DNA from: Thalassobellus sp050294475
Lineage (GTDB): Bacteria > Bacteroidota > Bacteroidia > Flavobacteriales > Flavobacteriaceae
Direction: 5' to 3'
Assembly: GCA_050294475.1 (NCBI GenBank)
Contig: JBNKOE010000024.1
Span: 322,895-386,894, forward strand
DNA length: 64,000 bases
Each line of letters begins with the position of its first letter. The stretch's first letter is position 1. The notes beneath the pieces are model-generated. The model was given only the letters and a program-made list of their open reading frames with translations, had not been told where the DNA came from and ran no database searches. The translations under genes and the position numbers were made by a program. Shown here piece after piece: positions 27,773 through 37,100 of the stretch.

Positions 27773-29668
27773 ATGAAAACTCTTTTATTTAAGCATATTT
27801 ATGTAGCGATTACTTTTTTCATCTGTCTTATCGCAACCTCCAATGGTCAAAGCATCTTAAAGGAAGCACCAAAAGGTTTTGATAAAGCTAACCCAAATAC
27901 AAAAAAGGGTAAAATCGAATTGATAAGCTACAAATCTAAAACAGTAGGTATAACTCGAAAAGCTAATGTTTACACACCACCAGGATATATAAAAACAAAA
28001 AAATATCCTGTATTATACCTTTTACATGGCATAGGAGGAGATGAAAATGAATGGATAAATGGCGGAAATCCTCAAGTTATATTAGATAACTTATACACCC
28101 AAGACAAAATAGAACCTATGATTGTTGTTTTACCAAATGGTAGAGCTATGAAAGACGATAGAGCCACAGGTAATATTATGGCTAAAGATAAAGTGGAAGC
28201 CTTTGCTACTTTTGAAAAAGATTTATTAAACGATTTAATTCCTTACATCGAAAAGAATTATTCAGTACTTAAAGATAGAGAATATAGAGCCATAGCTGGT
28301 TTGTCTATGGGAGGAGGACAATCATTAAACTTTGGTTTAGGAAATTTAGACACCTTTGCATGGGTTGGTGGTTTTTCTTCGGCACCTAACACAAAGCCTC
28401 CTAAAGAGTTAGTGCCAAACCCAGAAGAAGCTAAAAACAAATTAAAATTATTATGGATTTCTTGTGGTGATAAAGATGGTTTATTGCCATTTAGTAGTCG
28501 TACACACGATTATTTATTTAAAAACAATGTTCCACATATCTACTATCTAGAACCAGGACATCATGATTTTAAAGTTTGGAAAAATGGGTTATATATGTTC
28601 TCTCAATTTTTATTTAAACCTGTAGACAAGTCGAGCTTAACAAAATATTCAGTTCTTGGAACACCTTCAAGAACCAATTTAAATGATGCTGCTTATCCGC
28701 AAATTCTACCAAATAATAGTGTAGTTTTTAAAATTAAAGCTCCAGAAGCCAATAATGTATCTGTTAAATTTGGTAAAAAGTACGATATGACTAAGGATGA
28801 TGAAGGGTTCTGGACTGTCACAACCAATCCTTTAGACGAAGGTTTTCATTATTATGTTTTAAATATCGATGGCGCAGAAGTGGTAGATCCTTCAACAAAT
28901 ACCTTTTACGGAATGGAACGTCTTGCTAGTGGTGTTGAAATTCCTGCAAGAGATCAAGATTTTTATGCCTTAAAAGATGTGCCCCATGGCAATGTTCAAG
29001 AAATATTATTTCCTTCAAAAAGTACAAGAACTACACGTCGAGCATTTGTATATACGCCACCTAGATACAATAATTCAACCAAGCAATATCCTGTATTATA
29101 CCTTCAACATGGATGGGGAGAAAACGAGACTTCATGGAGTAAGCAAGGACATGCCAATTTAATTATGGATAATTTAATTGCAGATGGAAAAATAGAACCT
29201 TTTATTATTGTTATGACTTATGGTATGACTAATGAAGTTAAATGGGGCAAGTTAAATGAATTTGATATTACCCGTTTTCAAACCGTTTTGGTTGATGAGT
29301 TAATCCCTTATATTGATAGCAATTTCCGCACAAAAGCAGATCAAGCTAATCGTGCTATGACTGGTTTATCTATGGGAGGTTTCGAAACCCGTTTAATCAC
29401 ACTAAATAAACCAAAAGTATTTTCATATTATGGTATTTTAAGTGGAGGTACTTACAAACCTGAGGATTTAACAGAACATTCAAATTTGAAACTAGTTTTT
29501 TTAAGTTGTGGAAGTAAAGAAAATCCAGAAGGTGTTAAAAAAGCGTCTGAAGCACTAAATAAAGCAGGAATAAATGCAGTAGCATATGTGTCTGAAGGTA
29601 CTGCTCATGAGTTTTTAACTTGGCGTAGAGGTTTGTACAATTTAGCACCTCTTCTCTTTAAAAACTAA
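27773..29668 (+). CDS. Tandem CE1-CE1 esterase with CBM48-like linker domain
   Basis: The 631-residue protein has a signal peptide (to about residue 24, ATSNGQ) and two complete esterase-D/CE1 domains. Domain 1 (about 45-285) has nucleophile Ser178 in GLSMGGGQS and His264 in PGHHDFKVW. A CBM48/E-set domain follows (about 300-385, NSVVFKIKAPEANNVSVKF). Domain 2 (about 400-631) has Ser533 in GLSMGGFETR and His612 in TAHEFLTW. CE1 enzymes cleave feruloyl or acetyl esters from xylan, so this protein may hold both activities. Both triads look intact. It is the last clear xylan enzyme of the forward arm before the SGNH gene. Confidence 0.88.
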   Translation: MKTLLFKHIYVAITFFICLIATSNGQSILKEAPKGFDKANPNTKKGKIELISYKSKTVGITRKANVYTPPGYIKTKKYPVLYLLHGIGGDENEWINGGNPQVILDNLYTQDKIEPMIVVLPNGRAMKDDRATGNIMAKDKVEAFATFEKDLLNDLIPYIEKNYSVLKDREYRAIAGLSMGGGQSLNFGLGNLDTFAWVGGFSSAPNTKPPKELVPNPEEAKNKLKLLWISCGDKDGLLPFSSRTHDYLFKNNVPHIYYLEPGHHDFKVWKNGLYMFSQFLFKPVDKSSLTKYSVLGTPSRTNLNDAAYPQILPNNSVVFKIKAPEANNVSVKFGKKYDMTKDDEGFWTVTTNPLDEGFHYYVLNIDGAEVVDPSTNTFYGMERLASGVEIPARDQDFYALKDVPHGNVQEILFPSKSTRTTRRAFVYTPPRYNNSTKQYPVLYLQHGWGENETSWSKQGHANLIMDNLIADGKIEPFIIVMTYGMTNEVKWGKLNEFDITRFQTVLVDELIPYIDSNFRTKADQANRAMTGLSMGGFETRLITLNKPKVFSYYGILSGGTYKPEDLTEHSNLKLVFLSCGSKENPEGVKKASEALNKAGINAVAYVSEGTAHEFLTWRRGLYNLAPLLFKN

Positions 29669-29739
29669 AACAGGTTAAGAATATTCAATTTTAATACCAT
29701 CAAAATAACTTAATATCAAACACAATTAATCATTTCATT

Positions 29740-31536
29740 TTGAAAAAGAAAACAGTTTTTAAAATTATCAGTATAGCCTTACCTTTTATTTTGATACTAT
29801 GTATTGAGATGATATTAAGAATTGTTGGTTATGGTGAAAATTATCAGCTTTTCAAAACACTAAAAATTAAAGATAGACCAGAATACCTTGTGATGAATTC
29901 TGATGTCTCTAAAAAATATTTCAAAAGTGAAGGTTTTAAATCTGATAATCAATCTGATATATTTCTTAAAACTAAAACAGATAGTACATATAGAATTTTT
30001 GTTCAAGGCGCTTCAACTGTAGTTGGATTTCCTTATTATCATGGGGGTACCTTTCCACGGATGCTAAAACATAGATTATCTCAAACATTTCCTAATAAAA
30101 ACATTGAAGTAATAAACACTGGTATAACCGCTGTGAACTCATATACGTTATGGGACTTAACTGATGAAATAATTAAACAAAAACCAGATTTAATAATCTT
30201 TTATGCAGGACATAATGAATATTATGGAGCATTAGGAGTAGGATCATCCAGTTCTATTGGTAGCCATCCAATAGTAGTTAGATCCTATCTGTTTCTTAAA
30301 AAATTTCGTTTTTTTCAGTTATTAGATAATAGCTATTCTAAAATATTTAATCAAAAAACAAACACTCCTAAACTTGGTGAAACGAATTTAATGGAGGTTA
30401 TGGCTAAAGAACAACGTATACCTTACAATTCAGAAGTTTATGAAGCAGGAATTAACCAGTTTGAAAACAACTTAAATAAAATATTAAACACCTATAAAAA
30501 ATATAATATTCCTGTAATTATTTCTACCATAGTTTCTAACGAAAAAGATATAAACCCTTTTATAAGTGATAGTATAAATAATGAAAAACAGTTTTTAGAA
30601 GATTTAAATAATAATAATCTTGAAGCAAATAAACTAGCACAGAATAACGCTTTAGCAGCATATAAACTAGGCACTTATCATCTTGAAAAAAATCAAGATA
30701 CCGCTAAAAAATACTTACACTTAGCTAAAGAACTAGATTATCTTAGGTTTAGGGCTCCCGAACGGATAAATAACATCATCACTAATTTAGCTGAAAAGTA
30801 TAATTGCTCCTTAGTAGATATGAAAGCTACTTTTATATCTCATTCCCCTGATGGGATTATAGGAAATGAATTGCTTACAGAACACTTACACCCAAACATA
30901 GAAGGTTACTTTATTATGGCAGATGCCTTCTATAATAAAATAAAAGAATTAAATTATTTGAAAAATTGGGATAATTACATTTCGTATAGTGAAGCTTTCA
31001 GAGATATCCCTACAACTGATATTGACTCTATTAAAGGAAAACTTATTATAGCTGATTTAAAAAAATCTTGGCCATATGCCATGAATATGTCAGGTTCACT
31101 TCCTTCATCAACTTATTATGATATTACAAATCCAACTTATGAGGAAAAAAAAGCCATGTCTATATACATAAATCAACCTCAATGGAAAAATGTAATGATT
31201 GAAGCCTATAATGCCTATGAACGTAAAAAGGAATATGATAAGGCACTTCGCATTGCACAATCTTTAATTTTTGAATATCCTGAACAAGGAGATGGATATG
31301 ATGCAGCTGGTACAATGTGTTTAAATATGAATGACCCAAAGAAAGCTATTTATTACTTTTTTAAAAGTAATAAACTAGATAAAACAAGTGCATCTGCAAA
31401 GCAATTGGCTAAGACATACATAAAGTTAAACAAATTTGATTTAGCACAAGAAACTATTTTTGAAGCAAAAAAAAACGGGATAAAAGATAAAGAACTTGAC
31501 GATATTCTTATAGATATAAACAAACGAACAGATTAA
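29740..31536 (+). CDS. SGNH/GDSL hydrolase with C-terminal TPR repeats
   Basis: The 598-residue protein has an uncleaved N-terminal membrane anchor (about residues 8-28), an SGNH hydrolase domain (about 84-410) with Ser92 in FVQGASTV, the block III Asn in YAGHNEYYG and His in EHLHPNIEGYF, then tetratricopeptide-like helices (about 480-598, YERKKEYDKALRIAQSLIF). Translation must start at TTG 29740, because the next in-frame ATGs lie inside the anchor (about codon 24) or beyond it. Members of this group often sit beside the SxtJ/DUF5989/carbamoyltransferase block, as here. The substrate is unknown; it could be an acyl esterase on xylan or on a cell-envelope glycan. Its stop is three bases from the convergent SxtJ stop. 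Confidence 0.78.
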   Translation: MKKKTVFKIISIALPFILILCIEMILRIVGYGENYQLFKTLKIKDRPEYLVMNSDVSKKYFKSEGFKSDNQSDIFLKTKTDSTYRIFVQGASTVVGFPYYHGGTFPRMLKHRLSQTFPNKNIEVINTGITAVNSYTLWDLTDEIIKQKPDLIIFYAGHNEYYGALGVGSSSSIGSHPIVVRSYLFLKKFRFFQLLDNSYSKIFNQKTNTPKLGETNLMEVMAKEQRIPYNSEVYEAGINQFENNLNKILNTYKKYNIPVIISTIVSNEKDINPFISDSINNEKQFLEDLNNNNLEANKLAQNNALAAYKLGTYHLEKNQDTAKKYLHLAKELDYLRFRAPERINNIITNLAEKYNCSLVDMKATFISHSPDGIIGNELLTEHLHPNIEGYFIMADAFYNKIKELNYLKNWDNYISYSEAFRDIPTTDIDSIKGKLIIADLKKSWPYAMNMSGSLPSSTYYDITNPTYEEKKAMSIYINQPQWKNVMIEAYNAYERKKEYDKALRIAQSLIFEYPEQGDGYDAAGTMCLNMNDPKKAIYYFFKSNKLDKTSASAKQLAKTYIKLNKFDLAQETIFEAKKNGIKDKELDDILIDINKRTD

Positions 31537-31539
31537 AAT

Positions 31540-31899
31540 CTACCAAGGGTTTTTAATATCTTTATCAGTAAACAAATGATTTCGCTTAATAAAATGAGAA
31601 TTATTCTCTTCTTTTTTTAGTATTTGATTCTTTCCAAGTAAACGCTGAAAAAAGGACATAGGGCAAAGAAATATATAAAATATAATAAACATGATTATAT
31701 AGTTCATTACAATTCCTAAATATTCAGAAAATGCAAACCAAACTTTAGCTAATAGAATTGTTGTTTCTTTAGAAATAAATGATATTGCTAATAAAGCAAT
31801 TGATAAATAAATTAACCAACTAATGTTAAACCATGAGCTAGAAATAAGTGTAGCTAAAGCTAAAACAATAATAGTTTCTAAAGACTTTTCTCTGTTCAT
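31540..31899 (-). CDS. SxtJ-family membrane protein
   Basis: The 119-residue product from the ATG at 31899 has three hydrophobic segments (about residues 9-25, 27-43 and 60-85) and a Lys/Asn/His-rich tail ending in KDIKNPW. It resembles the SxtJ family first named from the saxitoxin cluster and found next to carbamoyltransferases in many marine bacteria; the function is unknown. The frame is open upstream to 32001, but those residues overlap the DUF5989 gene. The ATG at 31899 overlaps the DUF5989 stop by one base (TAATG), so coupling to that gene decides the start. It is the last of a three-gene operon. Confidence 0.75.
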   Translation of the reverse strand: MNREKSLETIIVLALATLISSSWFNISWLIYLSIALLAISFISKETTILLAKVWFAFSEYLGIVMNYIIMFIIFYIFLCPMSFFQRLLGKNQILKKEENNSHFIKRNHLFTDKDIKNPW

Positions 31900-32048
31900 T
31901 AAAATAGTGAGTAAATAAATGGTGCTAATGCAGAACCACTTGTTAAAAATATTAGTATACCAAAAAGCAAGAAAATAATAATTAATGGCATAAGCCACCA
32001 TTTTTTTCTTTCTTTTAAAAAGAGTAAAAATTCTTTTAAAAATTCCAT
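31899..32048 (-). CDS. DUF5989 family small membrane protein
   Basis: This 49-residue protein begins MEFLKEFLLFLKERKKWWLM, has one membrane helix (about residues 18-36, PLIIIFLLFGILIFL), and ends TSGSALAPFIYSLF. This is the recognisable pattern of DUF5989, a family always small and usually found between a carbamoyltransferase and SxtJ. The ATG at 32048 directly follows the carbamoyltransferase stop codon with no gap, and its own stop overlaps the SxtJ start by one base. The two junctions argue strongly that it is a real, co-translated gene despite its size. Function is unknown; a membrane partner of the transferase is inferred. Confidence 0.85.
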   Translation of the reverse strand: MEFLKEFLLFLKERKKWWLMPLIIIFLLFGILIFLTSGSALAPFIYSLF

Positions 32049-33848
32049 TTATTTTTCAATTAAATAATTTTCTAAAACCAAAACATCCATCCCAGACTTC
32101 ATAAAACATGAATATGCATCTTCTGCAGTATTTACAATAGGTTCGTCCTTTACGTTAAAACTAGTATTTATAAGAACTCCAACACCAGTCTGTTTTTTAT
32201 AAGCTTGAATCAAACACCATAATGCAGGATTAATTTGTTTATTAACTACTTGTACTCTAGCTGAAAAATCAATATGAGTAATAGCTGGTAAATCAGACTT
32301 TATAAATTTGCGTTTTTCATCTAAACTAAAACTCTCAAAATCTTCAGGTAATTTTCTTCTTAAAGATTCTTTTACTTTACTTGTAAATAACATATAATAA
32401 GAATGCTTTCCTGTCTCAAAATAGTTATCATAATCTTCCTCACAAACAACAGGAGCAAATGGTCTGAAACCTTCTCTGAATTTTATCTTCATATTTAAGG
32501 TATATTGCATTTCTGGATCTGTTGGATCTGCAATTATACTTCTGTTGCCTAAAGCTCTGGGGCCAAATTCTGTTCTGCCTCTGTACCAGCCTACTACTTT
32601 TTTATCGGATATACTTTGAGCAGTTACTTTTGTTAAGTCTTCTAAACTTTCAAAATATTTGTATTTACATTTATATTTTCTCAACAATCTTTCAATATTC
32701 TCATTAGAAGTTTTTGTTCCTAAATAGATATTAAAAGGTTCTTTTAATCCACTAAAATTTAAATCTTGATTGATATGTGCTGAAGCTAATGCTGCTCCTA
32801 AAGCTCCTCCAGAATCACCTGCTGCAGGTTGCACATATATATCTTTAAAAATGTTTTGTTCGAACAATGCTGAGTTTGCTACACAATTTAATGCTACACC
32901 TCCAGACAAACATAAATAGTCTTCTTTTGTCGTTTCTTTTATATATGTAACAAGTTTGATAAGTACTTCCTCAGTAACCTTTTGAGCCGCAAGTGCTAAA
33001 TCTGCATGCACTTGTTCTAATTTTTCTTCAGGTAACCTTTTTTTTATTTTAAATAAAGCTTCCCATTTTTTAGAATTTACCATGCGTAACCCAACAGCAT
33101 ATTCAAAATAATTCATATTCAATTTTAAAGATCCATCTGGCTTAATATCAATTAGCTTTTCTTTTATAATTTTAATAAAATGAGATACTCTTTTTGAATT
33201 TTTATTTCCATAAGGAGCAAGACCCATCATTTTATATTCGCCAGAATTAACTTTAAAACCTAAAAAATAAGTGAAAGAAGAATAAAATAAACCTAATGAA
33301 TTTGGAAAATGTAATTCGCCTAAAACTTTAATTCCTTTTTGGCTTGAAGCAATACCATAAGATGTTGTAGTCCACTCTCCTACACCATCAATTGTTAAAT
33401 AAGCACTCCTATTATATGGAGACGTATAAAAGGCACTCGCAGCATGAGAAAGATGATGTTCTGGAAAATTAACAGGTATTTTAATTTTTTTAAATTTACT
33501 TAACTCAGAAATTCTTTTATTTATAAACTGCTTAATAAACAATTTTTCCTTTAACCAAACTGGCATAGCCTTAACAAATGATTTAAACCCTTTTGGAGCA
33601 AATGCATAGTACGTTTCTAATAACCTTTCAAATTTCAAAAAAGGTTTATCATAAAAAGATATAAGATCTATATCTTCAATATTAAGTCCAGATTCGTAAA
33701 GACAATATTCAATTGCTTGTATTGGAAATGAAGCATCATTTTTTATTCGTGAAAATCTCTCTTCTTGTGCCGCATATAAAACTTTACCATTTTCAATAAT
33801 TGAAGCAGCAGAATCATGATAGTAAGCAGAAATACCCAGAATTTTCAT
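32049..33848 (-). CDS. NodU/TobZ-type carbamoyltransferase
   Basis: The 599-residue protein matches the NodU/TobZ/CmcH carbamoyltransferase family. Its YrdC-fold-unrelated Kae1-like domain (about 1-370) starts MKILGISAYYHDSAASII, with metal-binding HHLSHAASAFYTSP (about 131-144) and the nucleotide region LCLSGGVALNCVANS (about 312-326). The C-terminal carbamoyltransferase domain (about 375-599) has VVGWYRGRTEFGPRALGNRS and DYDNYFE. It should transfer carbamoyl from carbamoyl phosphate, via carbamoyl-AMP, to a hydroxyl group of an unknown small molecule or sugar. It diverges from susC across a 307-base region holding operators. Confidence 0.88.
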   Translation of the reverse strand: MKILGISAYYHDSAASIIENGKVLYAAQEERFSRIKNDASFPIQAIEYCLYESGLNIEDIDLISFYDKPFLKFERLLETYYAFAPKGFKSFVKAMPVWLKEKLFIKQFINKRISELSKFKKIKIPVNFPEHHLSHAASAFYTSPYNRSAYLTIDGVGEWTTTSYGIASSQKGIKVLGELHFPNSLGLFYSSFTYFLGFKVNSGEYKMMGLAPYGNKNSKRVSHFIKIIKEKLIDIKPDGSLKLNMNYFEYAVGLRMVNSKKWEALFKIKKRLPEEKLEQVHADLALAAQKVTEEVLIKLVTYIKETTKEDYLCLSGGVALNCVANSALFEQNIFKDIYVQPAAGDSGGALGAALASAHINQDLNFSGLKEPFNIYLGTKTSNENIERLLRKYKCKYKYFESLEDLTKVTAQSISDKKVVGWYRGRTEFGPRALGNRSIIADPTDPEMQYTLNMKIKFREGFRPFAPVVCEEDYDNYFETGKHSYYMLFTSKVKESLRRKLPEDFESFSLDEKRKFIKSDLPAITHIDFSARVQVVNKQINPALWCLIQAYKKQTGVGVLINTSFNVKDEPIVNTAEDAYSCFMKSGMDVLVLENYLIEK

Positions 33849-33935
33849 AAATATAAATATAATATATAATTCATTTAAACTTCAATAATTGCTTTATTAG
33901 TAAACTCAAATAAACCAAAGAAAATCAAAAATAAC

Positions 33936-33947
33936 ACAATCGGTTGT
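33936..33947. promoter_or_regulatory. LacI-type operator 4
   Basis: ACAATCGGTTGT is the most symmetrical copy: the outer ACAA/TTGT arms are perfect complements. Its centre is 21 bases (two helical turns) from that of operator 5, so two dimers could bind the same face of the DNA. Confidence 0.8.
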
Positions 33948-33956
33948 TTTTTTTAC

Positions 33957-33968
33957 GCAATCGGTTGT
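33957..33968. promoter_or_regulatory. LacI-type operator 5 over the susC -33 box
   Basis: GCAATCGGTTGT contains the TTG (33965-33967) that, with a 19-base spacer, precedes the -7 box TATATTTG at 33987-33994. Bound repressor would occlude RNA polymerase directly. Confidence 0.82.
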
Positions 33969-33994
33969 TTTTTTTATATTTTTTCATATATTTG
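33965..33994 (+). promoter_or_regulatory. susC promoter
   Basis: TTG at 33965-33967 and TATATTTG at 33987-33994 match the Bacteroidetes -33 and -7 boxes with a 19-base gap. Transcription should begin about 34000. Confidence 0.65.
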
Positions 33995-34044
33995 GATCAG
34001 TATTAAATATTATTGGGATAATATACAATATATCGCAAGAAAAA

Positions 34045-34056
34045 GCAACCGATTGC
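34045..34056. promoter_or_regulatory. LacI-type operator 6 in the susC leader
   Basis: GCAACCGATTGC lies about 45-50 bases downstream of the predicted susC transcription start, 88 bases centre to centre from operator 5. It could act as a loop partner or as a roadblock. Confidence 0.8.
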
Positions 34057-34155
34057 GTATTGTGTGTTTTTACATTAAATGAAGTGAAAATATTATTTCG
34101 AAAATAAATACTAAAGACAATTATTAAAACCAATTAATTTTCTAAACTAAATTTT

Positions 34156-37100
34156 ATGACAAATTTTTTAATTCTGAAAAACAAAAGCATTAATAAATTA
34201 GGATTCCTAATTTTGATGTTTCTGTTTAGCGCAGGTATGACTGCACAAGTATCAGTTTCTGGAACAATTTCAGATGCTGACGGACCAGTACCAGGTGTAA
34301 ATGTAATTTTAAAAGGCACAAACATTGGTACTACTACAGATTTTGATGGTAAATACATCATTAAAAATGTAACATCAAATGGCACTTTAGTTTTTAGCTA
34401 TATAGGCTATAAAACAAGAGAAATTGCAATTAACAATCAACAATCAATTAATGTAACACTTGAAACTGATACGGCAACCCTAGATGAGGTTATTGTAATT
34501 GGTTATGGTACACAAAACAAAGAATCCGTAACAGGATCTGTTGTTTCAATTAAAGGTGGTGAACTAGGTGAAGTCAAAACTGCAAACTTCCAAGAAGCCT
34601 TGCAAGGGAGAGCAGCAGGTGTTGATATATCAACTACCAACACAAGACCTGGATCAGACAACACAAAAATTAGAATTCGAGGTGTACGTTCACTTTCAGG
34701 AGACAATGATCCTTTAATTGTATTAAATGGAATTCCTTTTGCTGGAGGCTTAAATGATATCAATATGAATGATATAGCAAGCCTTGATATCTTGAAAGAT
34801 GCATCCGCTACCGCTATTTATGGTTCAAGAGGTGCAAATGGAGTTATTTTAATTTCTACCAAATCTGGTAAAAAGGACCAAAAAGCAAAATTTACCTACA
34901 ATACTTATTATTCTACTAAAAAAGTTTTCGCTAAGTTCCCAATGATGAATGGTGAACAGTTTAATGCCTTAAGGGAAGCCACTGGCTATTTTAGAGGTGG
35001 TACCCCAACATATAGCACAGGAGTAGATGAAGATCCATCTGTAAATACAGATTGGCAAGATTTAATTTATGGCACAGGATTACAAACAAGTCATGACATT
35101 GGTGTAACTGGTGGCGGAGAAAATAGTACCTACAGCATGGGGATTGGCTATTATAAAGAAACTTCCGTTTTACCTGTGGAAAACTTTCAAAGATATTCTT
35201 TTCGCGCTCAAATTGAACAAGAAATAGGTGCATTTAAGTTTGGTTTAAACTCGGTTATGAACTACAGTATTACCAACGCTGCAGGTACTGGTCTTTATGG
35301 TAACCTTAGTGCTACTCCTATTTTGAACCCATATAATGATGACGGTTCTCTTAAATATATAGCTGCTATGCCTTTGGATAATTTTGTTGTGACCACAAAA
35401 GAAACTTTAAATAATATTGGTGGATCTAGAGTCAATTTACAAAAAGATTTTGGTACTTATAATAACTTCTTTGGCGAGGTAAAAATTCCAGGTGTTGAAG
35501 GATTAAAATATCGCATCAACCTTGGTTTAAATTTACGTATGAGTAGAGATGGAAACTTTACGGGAAAAGGTGTTGCAAATGAAAACTTAGAAGCACCATC
35601 AGGAGCAGGTGTAAGCAGCAGCCTAACAACCGATTATGTTATAGAAAATTTAATAACTTATGATAGAACATTTGCAGAAAAACACAAAGTAAATTTTGTA
35701 GGTTTATTTTCTGCTCAAAATGGTAAGTGGGATGGTACTAATTTAAATGTTAGAAACCTACCTAATGAGCAATTTCAATTTTACAACCTAGGGTCTGTAC
35801 TTCAAGAAGATATTACAGGATATGGTGGTTATTATGGTTCAGCTGGCTTATTATCTTATATGGGAAGAGCCATGTACCAGTACGATAATCGTTATTTATT
35901 TACTGCTACCTTACGTGCTGATGGTTCTTCCAGATTAGCGCCAGGACACAAATGGGTTACTTATCCTGCATTATCAGTTGGTTGGAACATAGGTAATGAA
36001 GCGTTTATGAATAATTTAGATTTTGTAGATCTTTTAAAAATTCGTGCAGGCTACGGTCAGACATCTAACCAAGCTATTGACCCTTATAAAACGCTAGGAT
36101 CTTTGAATACAAGAGATTATAATTTTGGAGACACCTTTGCTACGGGTTACTATGTTAGTGAACTACCTAACTCGTCTTTAGGATGGGAGTATTCTGAAAC
36201 TTATAATTTTGGTTTAGACTTTGCATTCTTAAATAACCGTTTATCTGGTACCATTGAATACTACACAACAAAAACCAATGATATACTATATCGACTAGGA
36301 CTACCATCAACATCAGGAGTTGGATCCTACCTTGCTAATATTGGTAAAACTTCAAATAAAGGTATTGAAGTGTCATTAAACGCTACTATTTTAGATAACC
36401 CAGATGGTTTAACTTGGGATTTTGGCGTTAACATATATGCCAACAAAAATAAAATTACAGCATTAGCTAGTGGTGAAGATCAAAACGTTGGCAATTTATG
36501 GTTTGTAGGTTCTCCCATCAATGTCATTTATGACTACAAAAAAATAGGCCTTTGGAATCAAACAGATTCTGATTATCAATACCTTCAACAGTATGAACCT
36601 GGTGGAAATGAAGGTATGATCAAGGTTCAATACACAGGTGATTTTAATCCTGATGGCTCACCAACAAGACAAATTGGTCCAGACGATAGACAAGTGATGG
36701 ATCCAACACCTGACTTTCAAGGTGGTTTCAATACACGCTTAGCCTACAAAAATTTCGATTTAAGCATGGTAGGTGTATTTAAAAGTGGAGGTATTGCTGT
36801 AAGTACATTATATTCAGCCTCTGGCTATCTTAATATGTTAACAGGTAGAAGAAATAACGTTAATGTTGATTATTGGACACCAACCAATACAGGAGCTAAA
36901 TATCCTGCACCAGGCGGTATTCAAAGTGGTGACAATCCCAAATATGGAACTACGCTAGGCTATTTTAATGGTTCTTATTTAAAAATACGTGCCATTACAT
37001 TAGGATACAATTTTAATCAAGATTTTATCAAAGATGTCGGCATTCAAAATATGCGTTTATATGCGACTGTTCAGAATCCATTTGTGTTGTTTTCTCCTTT

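Larger units (their letters stand above)
33849..34155. promoter_or_regulatory. Divergent carbamoyltransferase-susC regulatory region
   Basis: This 307-base non-coding region holds three operator copies (33936-33947, 33957-33968, 34045-34056), a forward promoter whose -33 TTG is inside the second operator and whose -7 box is 33987-33994, and a reverse-strand TATTTTTG (33926-33933) that could be the carbamoyltransferase -7 box, three bases from the first operator. The susC leader is therefore about 150 bases and holds the third operator. Confidence 0.65.

Noticed and set aside
31900..32001. N-terminal extension of the SxtJ frame
   Set aside because: It overlaps the DUF5989 gene and the extra residues do not resemble the family; the coupled ATG at 31899 explains the start better.
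35628..35637. CAACCGATTA inside susC
   Set aside because: One mismatch, in Thr-Asp-Tyr codons of the barrel; no regulatory context.
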